Source: Rubinisphaera margarita
GTDB lineage: Bacteria > Planctomycetota > Planctomycetia > Planctomycetales > Planctomycetaceae
NCBI RefSeq assembly: GCF_022267515.1
Contig: NZ_JAKFGB010000019.1
Coordinates: 62,001-126,000, forward strand
Length of the DNA stretch: 64,000 bases
Reading direction: 5' to 3'
Under the pieces are notes generated by a model. The model was not told the origin of the DNA. It worked only from the letters and a program-made list of their open reading frames with translations, and made no database searches. The position numbers and the translations under genes are program-made. This document shows positions 27,126 through 35,330 of this stretch, in pieces. The first letter of the stretch is position 1, and each line of letters opens with the position of its first letter.

Positions 27126-28280
27126 TCAGGCCTTCCAGACTAATTCTCGATACTGGATCAACAGATAGTTCGAGAGCAACTGAATGTGCCTCGGAACGTT
27201 CTGAAGTTCATTCCACTTCAATCGGTTGTCGGCACCGAATTCCCAGTATCCTTCAGTCCAATGGCAGATGTCTCGGAGCGGCTCAAGATCGTTCACAAAC
27301 ACCTTCGATGTCAGAGCCTTTGTGCGCCGATGTCGATCAGCGATGGTGTCCATAAGAAAGCCCATCGCCACAATTCCGGCACCGTGCATCAAGCGTGACT
27401 TACGAGGCAGTTCTCCCCATGCATCGGGAAAAACTGTCTTCACGGCAGACCAGAACGTCTTGAGTACATCCAATTGCTCCTCGATATCATCGTACAGGTA
27501 CAGCACTCCGTCTGTAAGGCTGTTTTCGAGCATCTTGAGGATGGAATTGTCGGCGATTACGCCCGTGCCATTGGTCGGCGTTCGAATCATACCCTGCATC
27601 GGGGAGTCGTCGTCGAAGTTCAGTCGCTCGGAGAGTAGGGCCGGGTAACGCCGCCTTTGCAGGGCAATCGGCAGTTTTCCTTCGGTGGATGGAAGAAGTT
27701 CGTAAATCAATCCCTTGGGAAGGGGTTTTGTCGCGTTCACGAGAATGAACTGTTGTCGTTGCTCCTCCAATCCCGATGCAATGAATCCAACGACGCAGAT
27801 TGGGAAGCCCTCGACGCGGGCGTCGCGTAGTGCCGCCGCCCGCTGTTGTCCGTCGACGATCCAACCTGGCTTCAGAGCATCGAGGACCCCTTCTTTAACA
27901 GGAATTTCAAGCACTCCCGTGCGACTAATGGCCTTGTCATTCTCGCTATTCGGTGAAGATGGTTTGAACCGTACGCTTTCATCGAATGCCACAACAATCG
28001 CGTTTGGAAGTAACGGGTTTTCGGATTCCAAATACTCACGGATTTGAACGATGTGCGAGACGACTTCAGGACGTTGGTAGCCGCTCAGCCCCTCGGAATC
28101 GTTCCTGCTCACACGCGATATCGTGCAGAACTTATGCAGCTCTTTGCCATCGACCGCAAAGCTGTAAAGCCGCCGATCCTTGCCTTGGTTGAATTCCAGA
28201 GCTGGTACTCTCAGCAGTAATTCGTTCGCTGTTTTCTTCCTAGATCGCCGAACACCTGCCTTCGTCGAAGCCTTCGCCAC
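27126..28280 (-). CDS. DGQHR-domain protein, second DpdB-type paralogue
   Basis: 384 aa; GTG start with AAGGAG upstream. The signature GWIVDGQQRAAALRD places the DGQQR motif at 143-147, in a DGQHR/ParB-like nuclease-related fold as in DpdB and DndB. Further blocks FILVNATKPLPKGLIYELLP, SRLMHGAGIVAMGFLMD and LKWNELQNVPRHIQLLSNYL align along the whole length with the protein encoded at 29542-30693, so the two are full-length paralogues. DpdB supplies the ATP-dependent step that lets DpdA exchange guanine for preQ0 in DNA. Which copy does this, or whether they form a heteromer or differ in target, is unknown. It starts 23 bp after dpdA. Confidence 0.8.
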   Translation of the reverse strand: MAKASTKAGVRRSRKKTANELLLRVPALEFNQGKDRRLYSFAVDGKELHKFCTISRVSRNDSEGLSGYQRPEVVSHIVQIREYLESENPLLPNAIVVAFDESVRFKPSSPNSENDKAISRTGVLEIPVKEGVLDALKPGWIVDGQQRAAALRDARVEGFPICVVGFIASGLEEQRQQFILVNATKPLPKGLIYELLPSTEGKLPIALQRRRYPALLSERLNFDDDSPMQGMIRTPTNGTGVIADNSILKMLENSLTDGVLYLYDDIEEQLDVLKTFWSAVKTVFPDAWGELPRKSRLMHGAGIVAMGFLMDTIADRHRRTKALTSKVFVNDLEPLRDICHWTEGYWEFGADNRLKWNELQNVPRHIQLLSNYLLIQYRELVWKA

Positions 28281-28303
28281 GTTTGCTCCTTCTGAGCGGG
28301 TAA

Positions 28304-29545
28304 TTAAAGGGTACGAGCTTTACCTCGAATATGCTTCAGTCGCTTGTAAGTGACATATACGTTATGAAATCCACGTCGCCGATTTCGCTCTGCTCCCCGG
28401 AAGATGACCACGTTGATCCCCAATTTGCGGCATACGGCACATGGGCACTCTTTCCAAGGGCGATCTTTCAGGAGGATCTCGTAGTCTGCGGAGTAATTCC
28501 TCGTGCTTCCGTAGAGCTGTTGGTACTCATTCAATACCTCAATCAACTCCAGGCGCCGAAAGCTCCGTCGGTCGAAATCCCTGAGAGCCTCCAGGCATTC
28601 TCTTTCCAATCGAAACGCCTCGGCTTGGCTGACTTCACCGGAAAGAATTCGGTTCTTCAACTTTTGATTGATGTCGACCTGTGGGACACGAATGGCCGGA
28701 TATTTTCTTTCCGGTCCGTAGTAGTTTTCCCGATCTTCTTTGAAAGCCTGAGTCAACGGAGACGTGCTGTCAAAGCTGATCACGCTGTGTCTCGCGAACT
28801 CCTTTACGTAGTCCAGTCGCGTCACTCCGAAGAGGTGGAGTCCGGTGGAAGGCCTCAGCTTCGGTGAGACTTCCTCGAGCACCTGGAGGATCTCAGTTGA
28901 CTTGAGAGGGACCAGACCTCCGAGTGCGATGTATTTGTAACCCATTTTTTGAAGAGCGCTGACTGCCTTTGAGTACGACTTCGGGCTCCACCCTTGTGCG
29001 ATTCCGATGGGCTCGAATCGGACTTTCTGCTGTCGGCACAGTTTCTGGAAGTCTCTGGCCAGTTGAATCGTCAATTCCTGTCGCCGAACACAATCCTCAG
29101 GGACAGGTTTAGTTCCAGGCAGCGGACGATCCCACTGCGGATCATATTCCAGAATGATATGGTCGACCGATGCTCCATAGTCGAATCCGCTGTCTTCATA
29201 GAATCTCGCAACCTGCTCCACGCTGACTGGTGGGACCGGTTCCTTCACGTAGGTAAAAGCGCCACAATCACCGATGAGTTCCAGGCCTTTCGGAAGCCGC
29301 AAGAATTCTCGTGCCCCCTCAACAGAAAAACGTCGCTGCTGGCCGAGAGTATAACGACCAGTGCTTCCGCCGGTGCCATGGACGATGGCCATCGAAACGA
29401 GCATCCCATCGTACGGGGGCTTCTCAAAAACCTCGTGCGCGTACAAGTCGTCCCGCTGGCGGATTCGAGTTTCCTTTCGCTTCTCTGTATCGAAATCAAA
29501 ACTTGGATCTACGAGGTCTTGGCTGTCTGGAAAAAAGAACTTCAT
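28304..29545 (-). CDS. dpdA: DpdA, DNA guanine transglycosylase
   Basis: 413 aa, a member of the tRNA-guanine transglycosylase superfamily specialised for DNA. LELIGDCGAFTYV places the catalytic Asp at 93, with SVDHIILEYDP (Asp128) as the second acidic site. The zinc motif C-P-C-A-V-C (367, 369, 372) is completed by His394 in RRGFHNVYV, as in TGT enzymes. DpdA exchanges guanine in DNA for preQ0, helped by DpdB. The ATG overlaps the stop of the upstream dpdB by 4 nt, which shows tight coupling of the two modification genes. Confidence 0.88.
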   Translation of the reverse strand: MKFFFPDSQDLVDPSFDFDTEKRKETRIRQRDDLYAHEVFEKPPYDGMLVSMAIVHGTGGSTGRYTLGQQRRFSVEGAREFLRLPKGLELIGDCGAFTYVKEPVPPVSVEQVARFYEDSGFDYGASVDHIILEYDPQWDRPLPGTKPVPEDCVRRQELTIQLARDFQKLCRQQKVRFEPIGIAQGWSPKSYSKAVSALQKMGYKYIALGGLVPLKSTEILQVLEEVSPKLRPSTGLHLFGVTRLDYVKEFARHSVISFDSTSPLTQAFKEDRENYYGPERKYPAIRVPQVDINQKLKNRILSGEVSQAEAFRLERECLEALRDFDRRSFRRLELIEVLNEYQQLYGSTRNYSADYEILLKDRPWKECPCAVCRKLGINVVIFRGAERNRRRGFHNVYVTYKRLKHIRGKARTL

Positions 29546-30693
29546 ACGTGCCGATTTCCTCTTGCTTGCAGATACGCTCTAATGAGCACGTTCGACAACA
29601 TGTGAATATGTCGCGGCACGTTTTGGACTTCATTCCATCGGAGACCGTCCATTTCCTCCCACCGTCCTTTTGTCCAACGGCAAACTGGAGCGATCAACTT
29701 CAATTCGCGTTTCACCTGGGCGACGGAACCTGTCTCACCTGAAACAACGAATGGCATAATCCTATCCATAAGTCGTCCCATCGCCCGAATACCCGCGCCA
29801 TGCATCAGACGGCTCTTGGCAGGAGGCCTGCCCCAAGCGTCAGGAAACACTTCCGAGACGGCGGTCCAATAGCACACGAGCAGGGAAGTAATGCCGTCAA
29901 AGTCGGTTTCTCCCGTGGCGATATTCCGATATGGGAAAAGGCATCCCGACGGCTGAGACAAGCTCTCTTCGATCATCTTCACGACGGAATTGTCTGTGAT
30001 GACAGCCACCTGCTTTGCGTCGTCGGAAGTGGAGGCGCGCCGGATCAGGCCACGGAATGGCGAACTTTTCTCCAAGTTGAGCCAATCGCAAATCGCCGAT
30101 GGCATCTTTTTCGCGGAAAGATTGGCGGGAAGCGTCGTCGTTACTTCTGGAAGCAGTTCCGTGATCAGTCCTCGCGGCAAAGGCTTGGAACTGTTCACCC
30201 GCAAGAATTGGTCGCGCTGTATCTCTATATTATCTGCCACAAACGCATTGACTGGGATAGGGAGTTGTGGCCTATTGCACTTCGACAATGCGAGCGCTCG
30301 CTGCTGTCCATCTACGATCCATGCAGGTTTTGGGCCGCCGTTCGTTGGAAGCGGAATTTCCAATACTCCTGCTTGAGCTAGCCCATCACTGGTCGACGGT
30401 CCTCGACTTTGGCGAAACTTAACTCGCGACGAGAGTGCCAGAATGATCGAATTCGGGAAAATGATTCCATCTTGATTCAGGTAGTCCACAATGTCTTGGA
30501 CGTGACGTTTCACTCCCGACCGTTGGTATCCGATCAGGGCACCTGTAGCATCGCGGGAAATCTTCGAAATATCAGCGACCTTCAGCAACTCATCGCCGGT
30601 CAATGTGAATACGTAGAGCGGGTGGGCTTCGTTCTGGACGATGCGCAGGGCTCGACGCTCAATCTGCTTTCCTTTTGAAGCCTTACGAGCCAT
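29542..30693 (-). CDS. dpdB: DpdB, DGQHR-domain partner of DpdA
   Basis: 383 aa from the ATG at 30693 (MARKASKG), chosen because CAGGAG lies 8 bases upstream; an open frame continues to 30729. DGQQR lies at 128-132 in AWIVDGQQRALALSK, followed by VNSSKPLPRGLITELLP, SRLMHGAGIRAMGRLMD and LRWNEVQNVPRHIHMLSN. It is the copy directly coupled to dpdA (ATGA overlap), so it is named dpdB here. The paralogue at 27126-28280 matches it throughout. It overlaps the end of the upstream gene by 11 bp. Confidence 0.82.
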   Translation of the reverse strand: MARKASKGKQIERRALRIVQNEAHPLYVFTLTGDELLKVADISKISRDATGALIGYQRSGVKRHVQDIVDYLNQDGIIFPNSIILALSSRVKFRQSRGPSTSDGLAQAGVLEIPLPTNGGPKPAWIVDGQQRALALSKCNRPQLPIPVNAFVADNIEIQRDQFLRVNSSKPLPRGLITELLPEVTTTLPANLSAKKMPSAICDWLNLEKSSPFRGLIRRASTSDDAKQVAVITDNSVVKMIEESLSQPSGCLFPYRNIATGETDFDGITSLLVCYWTAVSEVFPDAWGRPPAKSRLMHGAGIRAMGRLMDRIMPFVVSGETGSVAQVKRELKLIAPVCRWTKGRWEEMDGLRWNEVQNVPRHIHMLSNVLIRAYLQARGNRHV

Positions 30694-31636
30694 TTTCGTG
30701 CTCCTGAACATCCCGGAATAGAGCCGCAAACCGCTTTTGCTCGCAAGCGTGGCCTTGATCCCTTAATTGGCGCAGGAGTCGAGTATGACTGCACGAGGGG
30801 GTCTTGGCGATTTCCTTCTCAATGTACGCCTTCAATTGCACATCAGTCATCGCCAGGCGATGAAACCTTTTCAACTCCGGCAGTTGGCGAGTCAATCGAG
30901 TGATTGATTGTCGGAATGCGGAACACGTTGCCTGGGATTTTCGGCGTTCCAAGATCGCTTTCTGAGCGACACGAATATTCAGGGACCGCAATGCTCCTCC
31001 CACTACGTTTTGCATGCGAGCATCGTACGGAATGAGGTGATTTGAAAGATCTCCAAATGACTTGCACCCGGCGGAGAAGATCGAAAGCAATTCGGGATCG
31101 TTGAGCTGCGAAAGTGCAGACTCCACGTCGTTACGAAGGGCAAGCAAATACGTCTCAGAGGCGACGATCAGCAGCGGTTGATTCGGACTCAGGCCCGCAA
31201 GCTCTGCAATCGTCCTCGGACCTCCATACTGCAGATCACTTAGTCCGGAGATGGCTTCCCACCACTGGCGAGCGATCGGCGTCTCGCCTTCACTTGTGGC
31301 ATTCCTGACAACCGAGTCGGGATGGTTAGCCGAAAAAGTTGCTGAGTAGGGCTTGAGTGGGGTGCCCATGGATATCAAGCCGTAACCAGCCGAAGCGACC
31401 CAAAGCCGCGATCCTGGCGTATCGTCCACCATTTTGTTCTCTATCGATCGAGCGACGCTCCAATGATCTCCAGAATACAATTGCCGTGCCGGTAGAGTCG
31501 CGACCGGCGTTGCGACAAGATGCTCGCACCAAGTTCGAGCTTTGGAAGAAATGGAAGCTCGACGAATACAACGGAGATGCAGTCGCCCGGAAACAGGGAC
31601 TGCCTTTCTCTTCGTGCAGGTGACAACGATGTTCAT
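30683..31636 (-). CDS. YaaA/DUF6884-like protein, candidate DpdC
   Basis: 317 aa. The start MNIVVTCTKRK resembles YaaA/DUF328 and DUF6884 proteins ('CTKKK' opening), as do LWVASAGYGLISMGTPLKPYSATF and QPLLIVASETYLLAL. The last 80 residues are helical, with Arg/Leu-rich LRQLRDQGHACEQKRFAALF. In characterised systems DpdC converts preQ0 in DNA to the amido form ADG. Position between queE and dpdB makes this the best candidate in the window, but the family match is from memory, so the symbol is left blank. It starts 7 bp after queE. Confidence 0.5.
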   Translation of the reverse strand: MNIVVTCTKRKAVPVSGRLHLRCIRRASISSKARTWCEHLVATPVATLPARQLYSGDHWSVARSIENKMVDDTPGSRLWVASAGYGLISMGTPLKPYSATFSANHPDSVVRNATSEGETPIARQWWEAISGLSDLQYGGPRTIAELAGLSPNQPLLIVASETYLLALRNDVESALSQLNDPELLSIFSAGCKSFGDLSNHLIPYDARMQNVVGGALRSLNIRVAQKAILERRKSQATCSAFRQSITRLTRQLPELKRFHRLAMTDVQLKAYIEKEIAKTPSCSHTRLLRQLRDQGHACEQKRFAALFRDVQEHENGS

Positions 31637-31643
31637 CTTTGTG

Positions 31644-32279
31644 CTACCGCAGTCCCAGGAGTTTATGGGTCTGTATGCTCAACTCCCACTGAGGATGGGA
31701 CAGGCAGTACTGAACAGCCAGTTGTCGATGGTGATCCAAATCTGGACCGTCCATTGGTTGCAGAAAGAATCTGTCAAAACCCCAATGCGCGCACTGCTCC
31801 GGCGTGATCCCGTTTTGAGGAAAGACGAGCTTGAGTTCGTCGCCTTCTCGCACGATACAATCTGCATTTGCTTTCGGGCTTACGCAGATCCAGTCAACCC
31901 CGTTCGGAACCGCGCGAGTTCCATTTGTTTCCACTGCAACTTCGAAAGAAGCTCGATGCAATGCCTCAATCAGTGGTGAGTCGAGTTGGAGCAGAGGCTC
32001 TCCTCCGGTACAAACAACAAACCGCCCACCGCCTGCATTCGGGGGCCAAGCCTTTTCCACGGCACCCGCTAATTCTTTGGCAGACTCGTATGCCCCGCCG
32101 TTGGAGCCATCAGTCCCAAGAAAGTCGGTATCGCAGAAACGGCATATCGCATTGGGACGATCTCTCTCGCGTCCGGTCCAAAGGTTACACCCCGTAAAGC
32201 GAAGAAACACTGCAGGTCGACCCGCATGTGCCCCTTCCCCTTGGAGAGTGTGGTAAATTTCTTTGACATGGTAACTCAT
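31644..32279 (-). CDS. queE: QueE, 7-carboxy-7-deazaguanine synthase
   Basis: 211 aa radical-SAM protein. IYHTLQGEGAHAGRPAVFLRF is the typical opening. The iron-sulfur cysteines are Cys31, Cys46 and Cys49 in the C-x14-C-x2-C arrangement peculiar to QueE. CTGGEPLLQ and ETNGT are the SAM-binding and substrate motifs. It converts carboxy-tetrahydropterin to 7-carboxy-7-deazaguanine, the step before preQ0. The ATG overlaps the queC stop by 4 nt. It is a dedicated island copy feeding DNA modification; queD and folE are not present here. Confidence 0.92.
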   Translation of the reverse strand: MSYHVKEIYHTLQGEGAHAGRPAVFLRFTGCNLWTGRERDRPNAICRFCDTDFLGTDGSNGGAYESAKELAGAVEKAWPPNAGGGRFVVCTGGEPLLQLDSPLIEALHRASFEVAVETNGTRAVPNGVDWICVSPKANADCIVREGDELKLVFPQNGITPEQCAHWGFDRFFLQPMDGPDLDHHRQLAVQYCLSHPQWELSIQTHKLLGLR

Positions 32280-32980
32280 GTCGTAAGTTGCCCTTGGTCA
32301 GAATACTGAACGGGGTCCTGCACTCCGTTCTCCGCGAAGCCGACAAGACGCAATGTGCATGCGTCACAGACGCCACAGGCTGCACCACTGTCCGTCGGGC
32401 TATAGCAACTTGATGTCAGTGAATAATCTACACCTAGCGTGAGACCCAACCGAATAATCTCGGACTTAGTCAGGCTGATCAACGGAGCGTGAATTTTGAT
32501 TCGCCCTTGCCCTTCGCTCGTCGCTTTTGTCGCGAGATTGGCCATTCTCTCAAATGCCTCAATGTACTCCGGACGGCAATCAGGATATCCCGCGTAATCC
32601 AAGGCGTTCACGCCCACGAAGATGTCGAATGCCCCAACCGATTCGGCGAACGCCAACGCCAAGGAGAGAAATACGGTGTTCCGTGCAGGAACGTATGTCG
32701 CTGGAATGCCTGCACCCATTTCCTCAACAGTTCGACGAACTGGAACTGGCGTATTACTCGTCAAAGCCGAGTCGCCGAACATGTCTTGGCCAAGCTCGAA
32801 AATGCGATGCTTCTTGACACCATTCGAAGATGCAATCTTCTGGGCGGCTTCGATTTCACTCTCGTGTCGCTGCCCATACCGAAACGAAATCGCATAAGGC
32901 TCGAATCCCTGCGAGACGGCTACTGCCAGGGATGTCGCAGAATCAAGTCCTCCGCTCAATAGCACTATCGCCCGTTGCAT
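32276..32980 (-). CDS. queC: QueC, 7-cyano-7-deazaguanine (preQ0) synthase
   Basis: 234 aa from the ATG at 32980 (MQRAIVLLSGG), supported by AGGAGGG just upstream; the frame is open further to 33031. SGGLDS (9-14) is the ATP PP-loop, YVPARNTVFLSLA is a QueC signature, and the zinc cysteines occur as SCYSP...CGVCDAC near the C-terminus. It uses two ATP and ammonia to turn 7-carboxy-7-deazaguanine into preQ0. It is the first gene of the minus-strand modification operon. Confidence 0.93.
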   Translation of the reverse strand: MQRAIVLLSGGLDSATSLAVAVSQGFEPYAISFRYGQRHESEIEAAQKIASSNGVKKHRIFELGQDMFGDSALTSNTPVPVRRTVEEMGAGIPATYVPARNTVFLSLALAFAESVGAFDIFVGVNALDYAGYPDCRPEYIEAFERMANLATKATSEGQGRIKIHAPLISLTKSEIIRLGLTLGVDYSLTSSCYSPTDSGAACGVCDACTLRLVGFAENGVQDPVQYSDQGQLTT

Positions 32981-33045
32981 CACCAGTCCCTCCTGCAAGT
33001 ACGAGAATGTCCGAAGTCGGTGATCCGACACTCCTCCCCTCCAGG

Positions 33046-33118
33046 AAAGTACATTTCAACGGGACGAACCGTCAAGCAGATAACTGCAATGTTTTGGAAT
33101 TGAATGTTATTGCAGTTA
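33046..33118 (-). promoter_or_regulatory. Candidate promoter and palindromic operator of the que/dpd operon
   Basis: On the minus strand TTGACG (33075-33070) and TACTTT (33051-33046) are 18 bp apart and could be -35 and -10 boxes about 65-95 bp before queC. Immediately upstream, TAACTGCAAT (33081-33090) and ATTGCAGTTA (33109-33118) form a perfect 10-bp inverted repeat with an 18-bp spacer. That suits a dimeric regulator bound next to the -35. No regulator gene is seen in the window. Confidence 0.35.
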
Positions 33119-33323
33119 ATTGGAATTCTGGCCACAAACTTGGACCACTTGGCGAGCACGGCGTAAAGAAGGCGATCCTGTTAACCGGCGTTGCGGGCCA
33201 GCGCTGGCGGCCGGCCGGTCAGGAGAACTCGACAGTTCTTCCATTGTGCTCTTGAGGAATAAGTTGAATCAACGCGGTCTGCACGCCACATCTGCCGATC
33301 TGCGGCGGTTGCTAAATCTCGAG

Positions 33324-33875
33324 TCATGTTAACCGTTGATGGTTTCTATGTGGCACGATCTGCCGCTGTTTGTGCTGGATCCACCGATCCAGTGAGTCAC
33401 CCGGAATCCGAACAGTCGCATTCTGTATTTGCCATCCCTCTCTCAAGGATTTCTTGACCTGCTCAAACAGAAACTACTGGTCGCGATCATCGTTCGCGTG
33501 TTCATGATCGATCAGGGTTGTCGTTTCCATGAAGACGGGCAGCAAACCGGGATAGGTTTTCAGCAACGCATACTGCAGCCATTTCAAGAAGGTTGATTGA
33601 CCGAAGCCAGTGTAGGTGATCAGCAGCGTGCGGCGGAAAGCGGGTTCCGCGATGAGTGCTTCCAACAGCAACTGGCGGTCGGCAAACTGGTTGTTCCATG
33701 ACCAACGCCCCTGGGCGTCTTCTGTGGTTTCCTCATCTTCCAGATGGTCGTAGATATCCCAATAAAAACCCGACTTCGTGGTCGACTGCTCATGAATCTG
33801 CAGATGTAGCAGTTTCTGATCAGCAATGAATGGAGCCCTACGATGCGGAGGTTGAGAAACGATGGCACGAGACAT
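33324..33875 (-). pseudogene. Broken NACHT/STAND-like NTPase fragment
   Basis: 134 codons are open from ATG 33875 to a TAG at 33474-33476, and the same frame then reads on sensibly (FLFEQVKKSLREGWQIQNA, GDSLDRWIQHKQRQI) to TGA at 33324-33326. The first part includes WSWNNQFADRQLLLEALIAE and a P-loop-like TGFGQSTFLKWLQYALL, in which the Walker lysine is Gln. The sequence ends far short of any full NTPase. It looks like a degraded piece of a NACHT-type defence or regulatory ATPase. Both the lost lysine and the internal stop argue that it is inactive. Confidence 0.4.
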
Positions 33876-34441
33876 GGAAGACGATTCACTAGGTAATGTG
33901 GGACCCTGAACTTCGACCTCAAATCCGTGGATTCACCTGGAAATGACAACTCTTGAGAGTTAGCAACCATGATGAACTTTCGAGACAGAAGTGTACACTG
34001 CAGAAGTGGAGCGATCATCCTTCCATGTGGTACACGCTAGCATTTTTACATCGCAGGTCGGGCAGGATCATGTTGTGGTGCGTGACGTTCTCGAGAGCAC
34101 TTCCACGGTTCGGCCTGCGGTGAATTTCAGGACGGAGCGATCACGCATTCCCAATGGCATCGGAGGCATGCCGAGAAATTCGGGATGGCGCCGGAGCAGC
34201 AGCAAACGGGGGATTGTACCGGCCCTGTTTCGTAAGGGCCTGCCCCGCGTGCGAAGCAGGCCCTGTTCAGCACCGAGAAAGCCGGACCACCAGTCCACAA
34301 CAATAAGGAAACGTGACCCTGAAAACATTGGGCCAAAATCCAACGTCGCAGTCCTGGAAAGTCCGACTGGCCACCGCCGCCGATGCTCACCGGTTGGCCC
34401 TCATTACCTGGCAAATTCTGTAGGAAACGGGACGGTGTCAG
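33876..34441. other. Gap without a supported gene
   Basis: About 570 bp. Open frames on both strands overlap one another and resemble nothing known. The base use (runs such as gggcctgccccgcgtgcg) differs from that of the Dpd genes. It may be a junction between insertions; no terminal repeats or transposase fragments were recognised. Confidence 0.35.
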
Positions 34442-34819
34442 GTGTATGAATTCGGCCGCGCGCTACGCGGCGTCGAAACGGTGCTGAGCGATCCGGCTCA
34501 TGGCGAATATCTGGTGGCGGAAGCCGACGGCTGTCACCGAGATCAACTGACGTTGATCTTGCACTGGCACGACCTGTTCGATGCGAACGTGGCGACGATC
34601 GAGCACGTCTTCGTACATCCAATGTATCGCGGCAATGCTGATTCCGAGAATCGCAAGGTCTATGATGCCCTGCATCAGCATGCAATCGAACGCTGCCGTC
34701 AGCAAAACGTTCCGCAGTTGAATTTGCACGTCGTCAGCGACAATCTGAGAGTTCAGCGGGCTTACGAAAAACGTGGGCTGACCGCCACGGGATTGTGGAT
34801 GACGAAACGGTTGAACTGA
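34442..34819 (+). pseudogene. 5'-truncated GNAT acetyltransferase
   Basis: 125 aa from a GTG. The C-terminal two thirds of a GNAT fold are clear: VATIEHVFVHPMYRG, VYDALHQHAIERCRQQNV, LNLHVVSDNLRVQRAYEKRGL. The N-terminal strand and helix of the fold are missing, and the acetyl-CoA loop lacks its second glycine (YRGNADSE). The sequence upstream of the GTG shows no homologous start, which suggests a deletion junction at about 34430. Probably inactive. Confidence 0.5.
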
Positions 34820-35330
34820 CAACTCCGCTGCAGTCGTCGCAGAACGATCACCTGAAGAACGAGAATCCAACCGGAAGGCCGCACATTGCTGGTCTTCCGG
34901 TTTTTCTCGCATCGCCGTTTGACCTATTCGGTTCCTCCAAGCTTCACTCCTATCTGTACTGCCACATATCGCGCGATAACATAGATTTGTTCCACTGAAA
35001 TAGACTGATTGATTATCACGTGGGAGTGATGGTTTTCGGATCGATCATCACTGCGAAGTTTGTAGCAGTTTTGTAGCGTCTGTCGAAGTAAACTTGCGTT
35101 TTCTGCGGACATTAGATAGCATCACGCAATCGACGGAAGTCATTAAGCAGTAATATGTTGCTGCAGTCGGTGAACAGCAGCAAGCAAGGATTCAGGGAAT
35201 CCCGTTCTCTCCGCTTCCCGAAAAACCGCCTTCCGCAAGTTGTTGAAAACCAACGCTTTGCGGAAGGCGGTTTTTTGTTTGGGGCTGGGTGTCTTTTCTG
35301 CTTTCGTGTTGCCAATTGGGTAGAGAACCT
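34820..35330. other. Intergenic region with terminator
   Basis: About 510 bp between the acetyltransferase fragment and the DUF2075 gene. It is AT-richer than its surroundings from 34960 to 35160, contains the strong hairpin described separately, and has no supported gene. The promoter for the gene at 35331 probably lies within or after the hairpin region. Confidence 0.4.
35221..35276. terminator. Long bidirectional terminator hairpin
   Basis: AAAACCGCCTTCCGCAA (35222-35238) pairs perfectly with TTGCGGAAGGCGGTTTT (35258-35274) over 17 bp, with A and T runs outside both arms, so it can stop transcription from either side. It lies 55 bp before the DUF2075 gene and insulates it from the left. 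Confidence 0.8.
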
